The translations under genes were made by a program, and so were the position numbers. Positions 8,838 through 16,918 of a DNA stretch of 53,918 nt are shown one piece after another (the first letter of the stretch is position 1; each line of letters opens with the position of its first letter). The notes beneath the pieces were generated by a model, which saw only the letters and a program-made list of their open reading frames with translations, ran no database searches and had not been told where the DNA came from. Source of the DNA: Devosia nanyangense (GTDB lineage: Bacteria > Pseudomonadota > Alphaproteobacteria > Rhizobiales > Devosiaceae); contig JACRAF010000055.1 in NCBI GenBank assembly GCA_016213505.1, positions 1-53,918 on the forward strand. The letters run 5' to 3'.

Positions 8838-11456
8838 ATGAAACTGGTCGTCGTCGAGAGTCCGGCCAAGGCCAAGACCATCAACAAATATCTGGGCAAG
8901 GACTACGAAGTCCTGGCCAGCTATGGCCATGTCCGCGACCTGCCGGCCAAGGACGGCTCGGTGCTGCCCGAGGACGATTTCGCCATGCTGTGGGAAGTCG
9001 ATACGGCCTCCAGGAAGCGGCTGAGCGATATCGGCAATGCGCTGAAGAACGCCGACGAGTTGATCCTCGCCACCGACCCTGATCGCGAGGGCGAAGCCAT
9101 TTCCTGGCACGTTCTCGATGTGCTGACACAAAAGAAGCTGATCAAGGACAAGCCGGTCAGCCGCGTCGTCTTCAACGCCATCACCAGACCGGCGATCACC
9201 GAGGCGATGCTGCATCCGCGGCAGATCGACGGGCCGCTGGTCGACGCCTATCTCGCCCGCAGGGCCCTCGACTACCTCGTCGGCTTCACGCTTTCGCCGA
9301 TCCTCTGGCGCAAGCTCCCCGGCTCGCGCTCGGCCGGCCGCGTCCAGTCGGTGGCGCTCAGGATCGTCTCCGACCGCGAGGCGGAGATCGAGAAGTTCAG
9401 GCCGGTCGAATACTGGTCCGTGGCGGCCAAACTCACCGAGAAGGGCAAGAGCTTTGAGGCCCGGCTCTATTCCGCCGACGGCAAGGTCACCGACAAGCTC
9501 GACATCAAGACCGGCGAAGACGCGGGCGCGCTGAAATCGGCCATCGAGGCCGGCCGTCTGGAAGTCCGGTCGGTCGACAAGAAGCCGACCAAGCGCAACC
9601 CCTATGCGCCGTTCACCACCTCGAGCCTGCAGCAGGACGCGAGCTCCCGCCTCGGCATGTCGCCCAACCGGACCATGCAGATCGCGCAGCGTCTCTACGA
9701 AGACGGCGTCATCACTTACATGCGAACCGACGGCATCGACATGGCGCCGGAGGCGATCGCCTCGGCCCGCGCCGCGATCGAGAAGGAGTTCGGCTCCGCC
9801 TATCTGCCGCCGACGCCGCGCATCTATCAGAACAAGGCGAAGAACGCGCAGGAAGCACATGAGGCCATCCGTCCGACGGACATGTACCGTCACCCGGAAA
9901 CGCTCGGCGACGCGGACCAGAAGAAGCTCTACGGGCTGATCTGGCGGCGCACCCTCGCCTCGCAGATGCGCCCCGCCGAGATCGAGCGCACCACCGCCGA
10001 CATCGCGGTGAATGCGCCCGGGCGCGACATCGTGCTTCGCGCCGTCGGCTCCGTCGTCACGTTCCCGGGCTTTCTCGCGGTCTATGGCGTCGCTGCCAAG
10101 GAAGATCGCGGGGACGACGAGGACGACGAGGATTCGCGCGAGTTGCCGCCGCTTGCAGTGGGCGACACGCCCAGGCTCGACGAGGCCCTGATCGAACAGC
10201 ATTTCACACAGCCGCCGTCGCGCTACACCGAAGCCAGCCTCATCAAGAAGATGGAAGAGCTCGGCATCGGCCGGCCCTCGACCTACGCCGCGACGATCAC
10301 GGTGCTGCAGGACCGCAATTACGTGCGGCTTGAAAAACGTGCGCTCATTCCTGAGGATCGCGGGCGCATCGTTACGGCGTTCCTCGAGAACTTCTTCGCC
10401 AAGCTGGTGGAATACGGGTTTACCGCCAGCCTCGAAGAGAAGCTCGACGACATCTCGGCCGGCCAGCTGCGCTGGAAGGACGTCCTGCGCGACTTCTGGA
10501 CCGACTTCACCAAGCAGACCGACGAGATCAAGGATCTGCGCGTTTCGGAAGTCCTCGATGCGCTCAACGAGTCGCTCAAGGACCACATCTTTCCGGCCAA
10601 AGCCGACGGCTCCGACCCGCGCCGCTGCCCGACCTGCGGCACCGGCCAGCTGTCTCTGAAGCTCGGCAAATTCGGCGCCTTCATCGGCTGCTCGAACTAC
10701 CCCGAATGCAAGCACACCATGCAATTGTCGGATGCGGCGAGCGGTGGCGCGGATGCGGCTGCGGCCGGCGACGGCATCCTCGGCGTCGACGACGCAACCG
10801 GGCTCAACGTGCTCTTGAAGTCCGGGCGCTTCGGCCCATATGTACAACTGGGCGACGGCGACGAGCCCAAGCGCTCCTCCCTCCCGAAAGGCTGGTCTCC
10901 CGACTCCCTGACGCTGGAGAAGGCGCTGCAGTTGCTGGCGCTCCCCCGCGCGGTCGGCCTTCATCCGGAAACGGGGAAGCCGATCAGCGCGGGCCTCGGC
11001 CGCTACGGCCCGTTCATTCTGCACGAGGGCACCTACGCCAACCTCCCGGATGTCGAGGAGATCTTCACCGTCGGCCTCAACCGCGCGGTCGACCTGCTCG
11101 CACAGAAGGCGGCGGGCGGCGGGCGGTTCGGCAAAGGGCGCACCGCACAGGCCGCCCTCAAGACCTTCGAACACGCCGATGGCGCGATCAGCGTCCGCGA
11201 CGGCAAGTATGGGCCGTATGTGAACCAGGGCAAGGTGAACGCCACCCTGCCTAAGACGCTGAAGCCCGAAAATGTGACACTCGAGCAGGCCCTCGAACTG
11301 CTCGCCGAACGCGCCGCCAGGACCGGCACAAAGAAACCCGCCCGCAAGGCCGCCGCCAAGGCGCCAGCGAAAACATCCGTGGCCAAGAAGGCCGCGACCA
11401 AGAAACCTGCAGCCAAAAAGGCCGCACCCAAACGCAAGGCGGTTGCCACCGCCTAA
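8838..11456 (+). CDS. topA: DNA topoisomerase I
   Basis: Type IA topoisomerase that relaxes negative supercoils. The 872-residue product starts with the Toprim domain (KLVVVESPAKAKTINKYLG, then LATDPDREGEAISWH). The active-site Tyr294 lies in GVITYMRTDGIDM. A four-Cys zinc motif is near residue 595 (RCPTCGTG, then GCSNYPECK), followed by topoisomerase C-terminal repeats. The last ~45 residues are an Ala-Lys-Pro tail like histone H1, common in alphaproteobacterial TopA. The frame runs 22 codons further upstream, but the ATG at 8838 gives the family start. rnr follows 12 bp later. Confidence 0.97.
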   Translation: MKLVVVESPAKAKTINKYLGKDYEVLASYGHVRDLPAKDGSVLPEDDFAMLWEVDTASRKRLSDIGNALKNADELILATDPDREGEAISWHVLDVLTQKKLIKDKPVSRVVFNAITRPAITEAMLHPRQIDGPLVDAYLARRALDYLVGFTLSPILWRKLPGSRSAGRVQSVALRIVSDREAEIEKFRPVEYWSVAAKLTEKGKSFEARLYSADGKVTDKLDIKTGEDAGALKSAIEAGRLEVRSVDKKPTKRNPYAPFTTSSLQQDASSRLGMSPNRTMQIAQRLYEDGVITYMRTDGIDMAPEAIASARAAIEKEFGSAYLPPTPRIYQNKAKNAQEAHEAIRPTDMYRHPETLGDADQKKLYGLIWRRTLASQMRPAEIERTTADIAVNAPGRDIVLRAVGSVVTFPGFLAVYGVAAKEDRGDDEDDEDSRELPPLAVGDTPRLDEALIEQHFTQPPSRYTEASLIKKMEELGIGRPSTYAATITVLQDRNYVRLEKRALIPEDRGRIVTAFLENFFAKLVEYGFTASLEEKLDDISAGQLRWKDVLRDFWTDFTKQTDEIKDLRVSEVLDALNESLKDHIFPAKADGSDPRRCPTCGTGQLSLKLGKFGAFIGCSNYPECKHTMQLSDAASGGADAAAAGDGILGVDDATGLNVLLKSGRFGPYVQLGDGDEPKRSSLPKGWSPDSLTLEKALQLLALPRAVGLHPETGKPISAGLGRYGPFILHEGTYANLPDVEEIFTVGLNRAVDLLAQKAAGGGRFGKGRTAQAALKTFEHADGAISVRDGKYGPYVNQGKVNATLPKTLKPENVTLEQALELLAERAARTGTKKPARKAAAKAPAKTSVAKKAATKKPAAKKAAPKRKAVATA

Positions 11457-11468
11457 AAGAAAGAGACT

Positions 11469-13739
11469 ATGGCCAGAGCGCCAAGACAGAAATCAAATCC
11501 CAGGCCGGCGAGGCAATACGCCGTCGGCACACTCCCCACGCGCGAAGCCGTCCTCGAAGCGATGGCGGACAATCCTCAGCTCGACGGCAAGCGCGACCTC
11601 GCAAAGTATTTCGGCATCCACGGCGACATGCGAACGCCGTTCAAGGTGCTGCTCAAGGAGATGGAGGGCGAGGGCTTCATTGCCCGCACCCGCAAGGCCA
11701 TCCGCCGCACCGCGACCCTCCCCTTGGTGACCTCCCTCGATATCCCCACCGACGCCGATCCCGACGACCTCCACGCCTTCCCCTCGCAGTGGAACGCCGA
11801 GGAAGGCGAGCCGCCGCGCGTCCGGGTGATCCAGCCCAGGGGCGCCCGCGTGGTTCCGGCGCCCGGCGACCGCATCCTCGCCCGCATCGACGCCGGCGAG
11901 GGTCTGGTGCCCAGCTACACCGCTCGGCCGATGAAGATCCTCGACAAGCCGCGGCGCGGCCAGATCGGCATCGTGCGCGTCGACGACGATGGCGCGCGGC
12001 TCATTCCGATCGACCGCAAGCAGAAGGAAATGCGCATCGACGGCGGCGATCTCGGCGCCACCCGCGACGGCGACCTCGTCGAGGTCTCGGTCAAGGTCAG
12101 TGGCCGACTGATGATTCCCAAGGCGAAGGTCGTCGAGGTCATCGGTAACCCCAAATCCGAGGGTGCGGTCTCGATGATCGCGATCCACAACCTCGAAATC
12201 CCCTACCGTTTTCCGGCCTCGGTGGTGAAGGAAGCCGAGGCGGCCGGCGAGGTCAGCCTCAAGGGTCGCGAGGACTGGCGGCACGTGCCGCTCGTCACTA
12301 TCGATCCGCCCGACGCCAAGGACCACGACGACGCGGTCCATGCCGAGCCGGACGCCGACCCCAACAACGCCGGTGGCCACATCGTCATTGTCGCCATCGC
12401 CGATGTCGCGGCCTATGTGCGGTCGGGCACGGCGCTCGACCGCGAGGCCTATCTGCGCGGCAATTCGGTGTACTTCCCCGACCGCGTCGTGCCGATGCTG
12501 CCCGAGAGGATTTCCAACGATCTCTGTTCGCTCAAGCAGGGCGAGAACCGCCCATCGCTGGCGGTCAGAATGGTGTTCGACTCGGAAGGCCGCAAGAAGC
12601 GGCATAGCTTCCACCGCGTCGTCTTCCGCTCCGCCGCCAAGCTCAGCTACGGCCAGGCGCAGGAGGCGATCGACGGCCGCACCGACGATACCACCGGCCC
12701 CCTGCTGGAGCCGGTCCTCAAGCCCCTGTGGCGCGCCTACCAGGCGATGGTGCGAGCCCGCGACAAGCGCGGTCCGCTCGATCTCGACCTACCCGAGCGC
12801 AAGATCATCCTCGACGGCAAAGGGATGGTTGCGGATGTGCGCATCCCCGAGCGGCTCGAGATGATGCGGCTCATCGAGGAGATGATGATCGCGGCCAATG
12901 TCGCGGCGGCGGAGACACTGGAGAAGCATCGCAGTGCCCTGCTCTACCGCGTCCACGATACGCCCAGCCGCGAAAAGCTGATGGCGCTGCGCGAGTTCCT
13001 CGCCTCGCTGGATCTGAGCTTCGGCAAGTCCGAGGCGGTGCGGCCCGTCGATTTCAACCGCGTGCTCGCCAAGGCGCGCGAGTCGGAGAAGACCCAGCAG
13101 GTGTCCGAAATGGTGCTCCGCTCGCAGGCGCAGGCCGAATACGCCGCCGAAAACTATGGCCATTTTGGCCTCAACCTCGACCGCTATGCGCACTTCACCT
13201 CGCCGATCCGGCGCTATGCCGATCTCATCGTCCACCGGGCGCTGATCGCAGCGCTCGACTTCGGCAAGGACGGGCTGACCGACGACGAGGTCACAAAGCT
13301 CCCCGGCATCGCCCAGCACATCTCAGCCACCGAGCGGCGGGCCATGCTGGCCGAGCGCGAGACATCCGACCGACTCCTCGCGCAGTTCCTCGCCGGCCAG
13401 ATCGGCGCCGAGTTCCAGGGCCGCATTTCGGGCGTCACCCGCTCGGGCCTGTTCGTCAGGCTGACCGACACCGGCGCAGACGGCTTCATTCCCGCATCGA
13501 CGCTGGGGCAAGATTACTACCGCTTTGTCGAGGAGATGCAGGCGATGGTGGGCGACCGCACCGGCGAAACGTTCCGCATCGGCGACACCGTCTCGGTCCG
13601 CCTGCTCGAGGCCGCTCCGGTAGCCGGCGCGCTGCGCTTCGAACTCCTCAGTGAGGGCAGCCGCGGCAAACCGTCATCTGTGAAACGCAGCACCAAGCGA
13701 CCATCTAGGCCGCACGGCCCCAGGAGCCACCGGAGATAG
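11469..13739 (+). CDS. rnr: Ribonuclease R
   Basis: A processive 3'-5' exoribonuclease able to degrade structured RNA. Its 756 residues show an N-terminal winged-helix-like part (about 25-80), cold-shock/OB domains, the RNB catalytic domain with the metal-binding aspartates in DPPDAKDHDDAVHAE and YFPDRVVPMLPERISNDLCSL, HFTSPIRRYADLIVHR, and a C-terminal S1 domain (QFLAGQIGAEFQGRISGVTRSGLFVRL). The tail is strongly basic. It is closely spaced after topA, and the DUF983 gene starts 2 bases after its stop. Confidence 0.97.
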   Translation: MARAPRQKSNPRPARQYAVGTLPTREAVLEAMADNPQLDGKRDLAKYFGIHGDMRTPFKVLLKEMEGEGFIARTRKAIRRTATLPLVTSLDIPTDADPDDLHAFPSQWNAEEGEPPRVRVIQPRGARVVPAPGDRILARIDAGEGLVPSYTARPMKILDKPRRGQIGIVRVDDDGARLIPIDRKQKEMRIDGGDLGATRDGDLVEVSVKVSGRLMIPKAKVVEVIGNPKSEGAVSMIAIHNLEIPYRFPASVVKEAEAAGEVSLKGREDWRHVPLVTIDPPDAKDHDDAVHAEPDADPNNAGGHIVIVAIADVAAYVRSGTALDREAYLRGNSVYFPDRVVPMLPERISNDLCSLKQGENRPSLAVRMVFDSEGRKKRHSFHRVVFRSAAKLSYGQAQEAIDGRTDDTTGPLLEPVLKPLWRAYQAMVRARDKRGPLDLDLPERKIILDGKGMVADVRIPERLEMMRLIEEMMIAANVAAAETLEKHRSALLYRVHDTPSREKLMALREFLASLDLSFGKSEAVRPVDFNRVLAKARESEKTQQVSEMVLRSQAQAEYAAENYGHFGLNLDRYAHFTSPIRRYADLIVHRALIAALDFGKDGLTDDEVTKLPGIAQHISATERRAMLAERETSDRLLAQFLAGQIGAEFQGRISGVTRSGLFVRLTDTGADGFIPASTLGQDYYRFVEEMQAMVGDRTGETFRIGDTVSVRLLEAAPVAGALRFELLSEGSRGKPSSVKRSTKRPSRPHGPRSHRR

Positions 13740-13741
13740 GA

Positions 13742-14164
13742 ATGCCCGTCACAATCGCCACCGACCCCGAACGTCGATCGGTCGGATCGGCCGTGTGGAA
13801 CGGCGCGCGCCTCCGCTGTCCGCATTGCGGCAAGGGCCACATGTTCCGCGCCTACCTCAAGGTCGCCGACCACTGCGACGTCTGTGGCGAAGAGCTGTTC
13901 CACCACAAGGCGGACGACATGCCGCCCTACCTGTCGATCCTGATCGTCGGACACGTCATCGTCGGCCTGATGCTCCACCTGGAGATGAGCTACACCATCG
14001 CGCCCTGGGTCTACGTCGCCACCATGGTGCCGATCGCGGCGCTCCTGCCGCTCGTCATGCTGCCCTCGATCAAGGGCGCGGTGGTCGGGATGCAGTGGGC
14101 CAACCGGATGTACGGGTTCGATCCGATCAATCGGGTCGATCCGGCCCAGCCGAGCTATCCCTGA
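13742..14164 (+). CDS. DUF983 family membrane protein
   Basis: A 140-residue protein with two Cys pairs in its N-terminal half (CPHCGKGHMF about residue 25 and CDVCGEELF about residue 45), which could bind zinc, then two hydrophobic segments (LSILIVGHVIVGLMLHL and VYVATMVPIAALLPLVML) and a short cytosolic-looking end. This is the DUF983 pattern. The function is unknown; some homologues lie near cytochrome oxidase genes, but nothing here supports that. It starts 2 bases after rnr. Confidence 0.85.
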   Translation: MPVTIATDPERRSVGSAVWNGARLRCPHCGKGHMFRAYLKVADHCDVCGEELFHHKADDMPPYLSILIVGHVIVGLMLHLEMSYTIAPWVYVATMVPIAALLPLVMLPSIKGAVVGMQWANRMYGFDPINRVDPAQPSYP

Positions 14165-14194
14165 CGGCAGCCCGCGGCGCCGGGGCTGTTCAGC

Positions 14195-14222
14195 TTGACA
14201 ATCGGCGGCAAATCCGTAGGTT
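14195..14222 (+). promoter_or_regulatory. Candidate promoter of rpmG
   Basis: TTGACA (14195-14200), a 16-base spacer and TAGGTT (14217-14222), 55 bp before the rpmG ATG. The -35 is perfect and the -10 has three of six consensus bases. Confidence 0.45.
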
Positions 14223-14276
14223 GCGGCCAAATTTCAGGCCCTGCCCCCGGGCGGCCAAATCCCAAGGACAATTGCC

Positions 14277-14444
14277 ATGGCCAAAGCCGCCTCGATCAAG
14301 ATCAAGCTCGTGTCGACCGCCGACACCGGCTTTTACTACGTCACCGAGAAGAACTCGCGCACCCAGACCGAGAAGCTCAGCTTCAAGAAGTACGATCCGG
14401 TTGTGCGTAAGCACGTCGAGTTCAAGGAAGCCAAGATCAAGTAG
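14277..14444 (+). CDS. rpmG: 50S ribosomal protein L33
   Basis: A 55-residue protein matching L33: [20 protein letters not shown], then [25 protein letters not shown]. It has no zinc-binding Cys, so it is the zinc-independent form. AAGGAC precedes the ATG by nine bases. The gene has its own candidate promoter and a strong terminator just after the stop, so it is probably a single-gene transcript. Confidence 0.95.
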   Translation: MAKAASIKIKLVSTADTGFYYVTEKNSRTQTEKLSFKKYDPVVRKHVEFKEAKIK

Positions 14445-14471
14445 TCTCGGTTCCTTCGCCGAATGCAAAAT

Positions 14472-14500
14472 CCCCGCGCCACGGCGCGGGGTTTTTGTTT
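14472..14500 (+). terminator. Rho-independent terminator of rpmG
   Basis: CCCCGCGCC pairs with GGCGCGGGG across a very short loop (14472-14491) and is followed by TTTTTGTTT. It lies 27 bases after the rpmG stop. Confidence 0.9.
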
Positions 14501-14518
14501 GTCCGGATGGAAGTGGCC

Positions 14519-14563
14519 GGTCCGGAGTTGGTGCCGAAGAGGCCGCACAGCAGCCTCCGGACC
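14519..14563. repeat. Stem-loop 1 of a tandem pair
   Basis: GGTCCGGAG (14519-14527) and CTCCGGACC (14555-14563) are a perfect 9-bp inverted repeat. Inside it GTGC (14531-14534) pairs with GCAC (14545-14548). The strand of any transcript is not known. Confidence 0.6.
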
Positions 14564-14568
14564 AGCCG

Positions 14569-14613
14569 CCCTACGGACCCAGGAGTTGCGGCGGACCTGA
14601 GTGAACCGTAGGG
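14569..14613. repeat. Stem-loop 2 of a tandem pair
   Basis: CCCTACGG (14569-14576) and CCGTAGGG (14606-14613) are a perfect 8-bp inverted repeat, with CAGG (14580-14583) and CCTG (14596-14599) as an inner stem. It has the same size and two-step layout as stem-loop 1, five bases away. Confidence 0.6.
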
Positions 14614-14746
14614 ATTATGGGGGACGAGGCATCGCCTCATCGCGTTGCCCCTTCATATCGGACGGCCCGGCAAACTCAACAAAACCCGGCCATCTTAGGT
14701 AATTGGTAACCTTACCGAGACGCCGATTTGAGACAAATGCTGCCGG

Positions 14747-16117
14747 TCAGGCGGCGTCGAAGACGACGCGGTTCCGGCCTTCGCGCTTGGCGCGATAGAG
14801 CGCCACGTCGGCCCGCTTGAGGATCAGTTCGGGGGTGTCGGTCTCGTGCTCGTTGAGCGCCACGCCGACGGAGACCGTGACTGTCAGTGGCTGCAACTCA
14901 GCGGTCTCGAAAGCGCGCTCGGCGACGGCCATCCGAACCCGCTCGGCGACGCTCTGAGCCTGGCGATAGTCCGTGTCGGGCATGAGCACGACGAACTCCT
15001 CGCCGCCGAACCGGCAGGCGAGGTCGACGCCGCGGATATTGCGCTTGAGCCGGAGTGCGAATTCCTTGAGCACCGCGTCGCCGATGTCGTGGCCGTGGTT
15101 GTCGTTGACCGATTTGAAGAAATCCATGTCGATGAGCATCACCGCCATGTCTCGGTCCTGCTCGCGGGCCTTGTCGAGCATCAGCGACAGATGCCGGTCG
15201 AAATACCTGCGGTTATAGAGGCCCGTCAGCTCGTCGGTGACCGCAAGTGCCATCGTGTTGGTGACGCTTCGGCGCAGTTCGCCGGCATAGCGGTGCCGCC
15301 GCAGCTGCGTGCGCACGCGCGCCGACAGCTCGTTGCGCTCGACGGGACGCATGATGAAGTCGTTGACCCCTAGGTCGAGCCCCCGCACGACGCGCGGCCG
15401 GTCGCTGTCCTCGGCGATCAGCAGGATCGGCAGGCTTCGCGTCTGTTCGATGGTCCGCATCTGCGAACAGACGCGAAGCGGATCGAAATCGCCCAGCGCC
15501 ATGCTGACGATCGCCAACTCGTAGTCGCCACCGGCAACCTGCAGGGCAGCATCGGCCGGATTGGCCAGGACGTCGACGGTATGGCTCGCCGCGAGGTAGC
15601 TGCGGATGCGCTCTGCACTGCGCTGATCGTTGTCGACAAGCAGGATGCGCCCGCCCTCGGCGTTGGCCGCGTCCATCGCCCGCATCGCATCCTCGATGGC
15701 GATTTCCTGACCGGTCTGGGCACGCGACCGCAGTTCGTCGGTCAGCGCCTTGAGCCGAACGAGGCTCCTGACGCGGGCCATCAGCTGCACATCGTCGACC
15801 GGCTTGGTCAGGAAGTCGTCGGCGCCCGCCTGCAGCCCCTTCACGCGGTCCGAGGGCTGATCGAGCGCCGTGATCATCAGGACAGGGATATGGCCGGTGC
15901 GCGGATTGGCCTTCAATCGCCGGCAGACTTCGAAGCCGTCCATCTCGGGCATCATCACGTCGAGCAGGATGATGTCGATCTGACCCGGCTCGCAGATCGC
16001 CAGGGCATCGCGCCCGGACGAGGCCGTCTTGACGTCGAAATATTCCGCCGTCAGGCGCGCTTCGAGCAGGCGCACAGTGGTGGGAATATCGTCAACGATC
16101 AGCACGCGCGCTGTCAA
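14747..16117 (-). CDS. pleD: PleD-type response regulator diguanylate cyclase
   Basis: Makes cyclic di-GMP and, in Caulobacter, drives the swarmer-to-stalked transition after phosphorylation. The 456-residue layout is REC1 (1-120) with Asp9, Asp10 and phospho-acceptor Asp53 in LLDVMMPEMDGF, a second REC (about 150-275) whose acceptor position is Ser (ELAIVSMALGDFD), and a GGDEF domain with RFGGEEFVVLMP and an upstream RxxD inhibitory site (RGVD). The start is TTG at 16117; no ATG or GTG fits the family start LTARVLIVDDIPTT. It follows divK by 56 bp on the same strand, the usual divK-pleD pair. Confidence 0.94.
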   Translation of the reverse strand: MTARVLIVDDIPTTVRLLEARLTAEYFDVKTASSGRDALAICEPGQIDIILLDVMMPEMDGFEVCRRLKANPRTGHIPVLMITALDQPSDRVKGLQAGADDFLTKPVDDVQLMARVRSLVRLKALTDELRSRAQTGQEIAIEDAMRAMDAANAEGGRILLVDNDQRSAERIRSYLAASHTVDVLANPADAALQVAGGDYELAIVSMALGDFDPLRVCSQMRTIEQTRSLPILLIAEDSDRPRVVRGLDLGVNDFIMRPVERNELSARVRTQLRRHRYAGELRRSVTNTMALAVTDELTGLYNRRYFDRHLSLMLDKAREQDRDMAVMLIDMDFFKSVNDNHGHDIGDAVLKEFALRLKRNIRGVDLACRFGGEEFVVLMPDTDYRQAQSVAERVRMAVAERAFETAELQPLTVTVSVGVALNEHETDTPELILKRADVALYRAKREGRNRVVFDAA

Positions 16118-16173
16118 AGACCGGCCGCCCCTACATGTTTGGTGATGCCCGGAAACAACCAGGCCAACGGACC

Positions 16174-16548
16174 TTAGTTGGCCGGCCCAATGTAGCGGGC
16201 AATGGTTTCCAAAAAGTGAGGCACGGAGATGGGTTTGGAGATGTAACCCTCGCAACCGCCCTGGAGGATTCGCTCCTCGTCGCCTTTCATCGCAAAGGCC
16301 GTCACGGCGATCACCGGAATCGACTGCAGGTCGTCGTCTTCCTTCAGCCATTTGGTGACGACGAGCCCCGAGACCTCGGGCAGCTGAATATCCATCAGGA
16401 TCAGGTCGGGATGATGGGCGCGGGCGAGGCCGATCGCCTCCATCCCGTTGCGGGTCTGGATGATGGAGTATCCACGCGATTCAAGCAGATCGTTGAAGAG
16501 CTTCATGTTGAGCTCATTGTCTTCGACGATCATCACGGTCTTGGGCAT
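16174..16548 (-). CDS. divK: Single-domain response regulator DivK
   Basis: DivK is the essential cell-fate regulator that controls the CckA-CtrA relay through DivL. The 124 residues are a lone receiver domain: Glu9-Asp10, phospho-acceptor Asp53 in [13 protein letters not shown], Thr83 in [14 protein letters not shown] and Lys105 in GYISKPI. The frame is open upstream, but the ATG at 16548 gives the exact family start [18 protein letters not shown]. It is divergent from the DUF3572 gene, with an 88-bp spacer. Confidence 0.96.
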   Translation of the reverse strand: MPKTVMIVEDNELNMKLFNDLLESRGYSIIQTRNGMEAIGLARAHHPDLILMDIQLPEVSGLVVTKWLKEDDDLQSIPVIAVTAFAMKGDEERILQGGCEGYISKPISVPHFLETIARYIGPAN

Positions 16549-16609
16549 GGAATCCCGCTTGGGCAAAGGACACTGTGTTCTGCCCCATGCCTCGGGTAAC
16601 ATCAATCGC

Positions 16610-16624
16610 TTACGAAACCCGTAA
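16610..16624. promoter_or_regulatory. Inverted repeat in the divK / DUF3572 divergent spacer
   Basis: TTACG-AAACC-CGTAA, arms of 5 bp, 62 bp upstream of divK and 13 bp before the DUF3572 start. It is distantly like the CtrA box TTAA-N7-TTAA (two mismatches). Only a weak candidate. Confidence 0.25.
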
Positions 16625-16636
16625 TGGATCCTCCAA

Positions 16637-16915
16637 TTGGCGCTGAAGCCGACGACCGTCACGCTCAAGGAATTGGCCGAATTATCCTTGCAGTATCTTG
16701 CGAAAAACCCCGACCTCCTCGCTGAATTCATGATACAATCCGGCATCGACCCGAAGGGCCTGCGCCGCTTCATTGGGACGGACGAGTTTGCCCATGGGCT
16801 CGTCGATCATGTGGTCTCCAACGAGCCGCTGCTGCTCGCGATCGCGGCAGAGAACAAGCTCAAACCGGAGAGCATCGTCGCTGCTTGGGCCAAGCTCCAT
16901 CAGGCGGAAGGATGA
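16637..16915 (+). CDS. DUF3572 family protein
   Basis: A 92-residue, all-helical protein of a family found in alphaproteobacteria, with the recognisable core [26 protein letters not shown] and a C-terminal [23 protein letters not shown]. The function is unknown. No ATG or GTG is in a good place and the start is TTG at 16637; the nearby ATG at 16622 is in another frame. dinB begins 3 bases after the stop, so the two are co-transcribed. Confidence 0.85.
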   Translation: MALKPTTVTLKELAELSLQYLAKNPDLLAEFMIQSGIDPKGLRRFIGTDEFAHGLVDHVVSNEPLLLAIAAENKLKPESIVAAWAKLHQAEG

Positions 16916-16918
16916 GTC

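Larger units (their letters stand above)
14445..14746. other. Non-coding interval between rpmG and pleD (convergent)
   Basis: About 300 bp without a plausible gene. It holds the rpmG terminator, then two tandem stem-loops (14519-14613, separate entries), and an AT-richer patch at 14690-14716 with the nested repeat GGTAA, GGTAACC, TTACC. No terminator with a T-run was found for pleD on the minus strand. Confidence 0.7.

Noticed and set aside
8631..11174. An 847-codon open frame on the minus strand opposite topA
   Set aside because: It mirrors topA codons and has no recognisable motif or start signal.
11320..11456. Repetitive Ala-Lys-Pro codons at the end of topA, considered as a tandem repeat or recent slip
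   Set aside because: The basic tail is a normal feature of alphaproteobacterial TopA and the repeats are not exact.
14690..14716. AT-rich patch with GGTAA, GGTAACC and TTACC, considered as a CtrA-like or attachment site
   Set aside because: It lies 3' of pleD with no promoter to control and the repeats do not form a clean palindrome.
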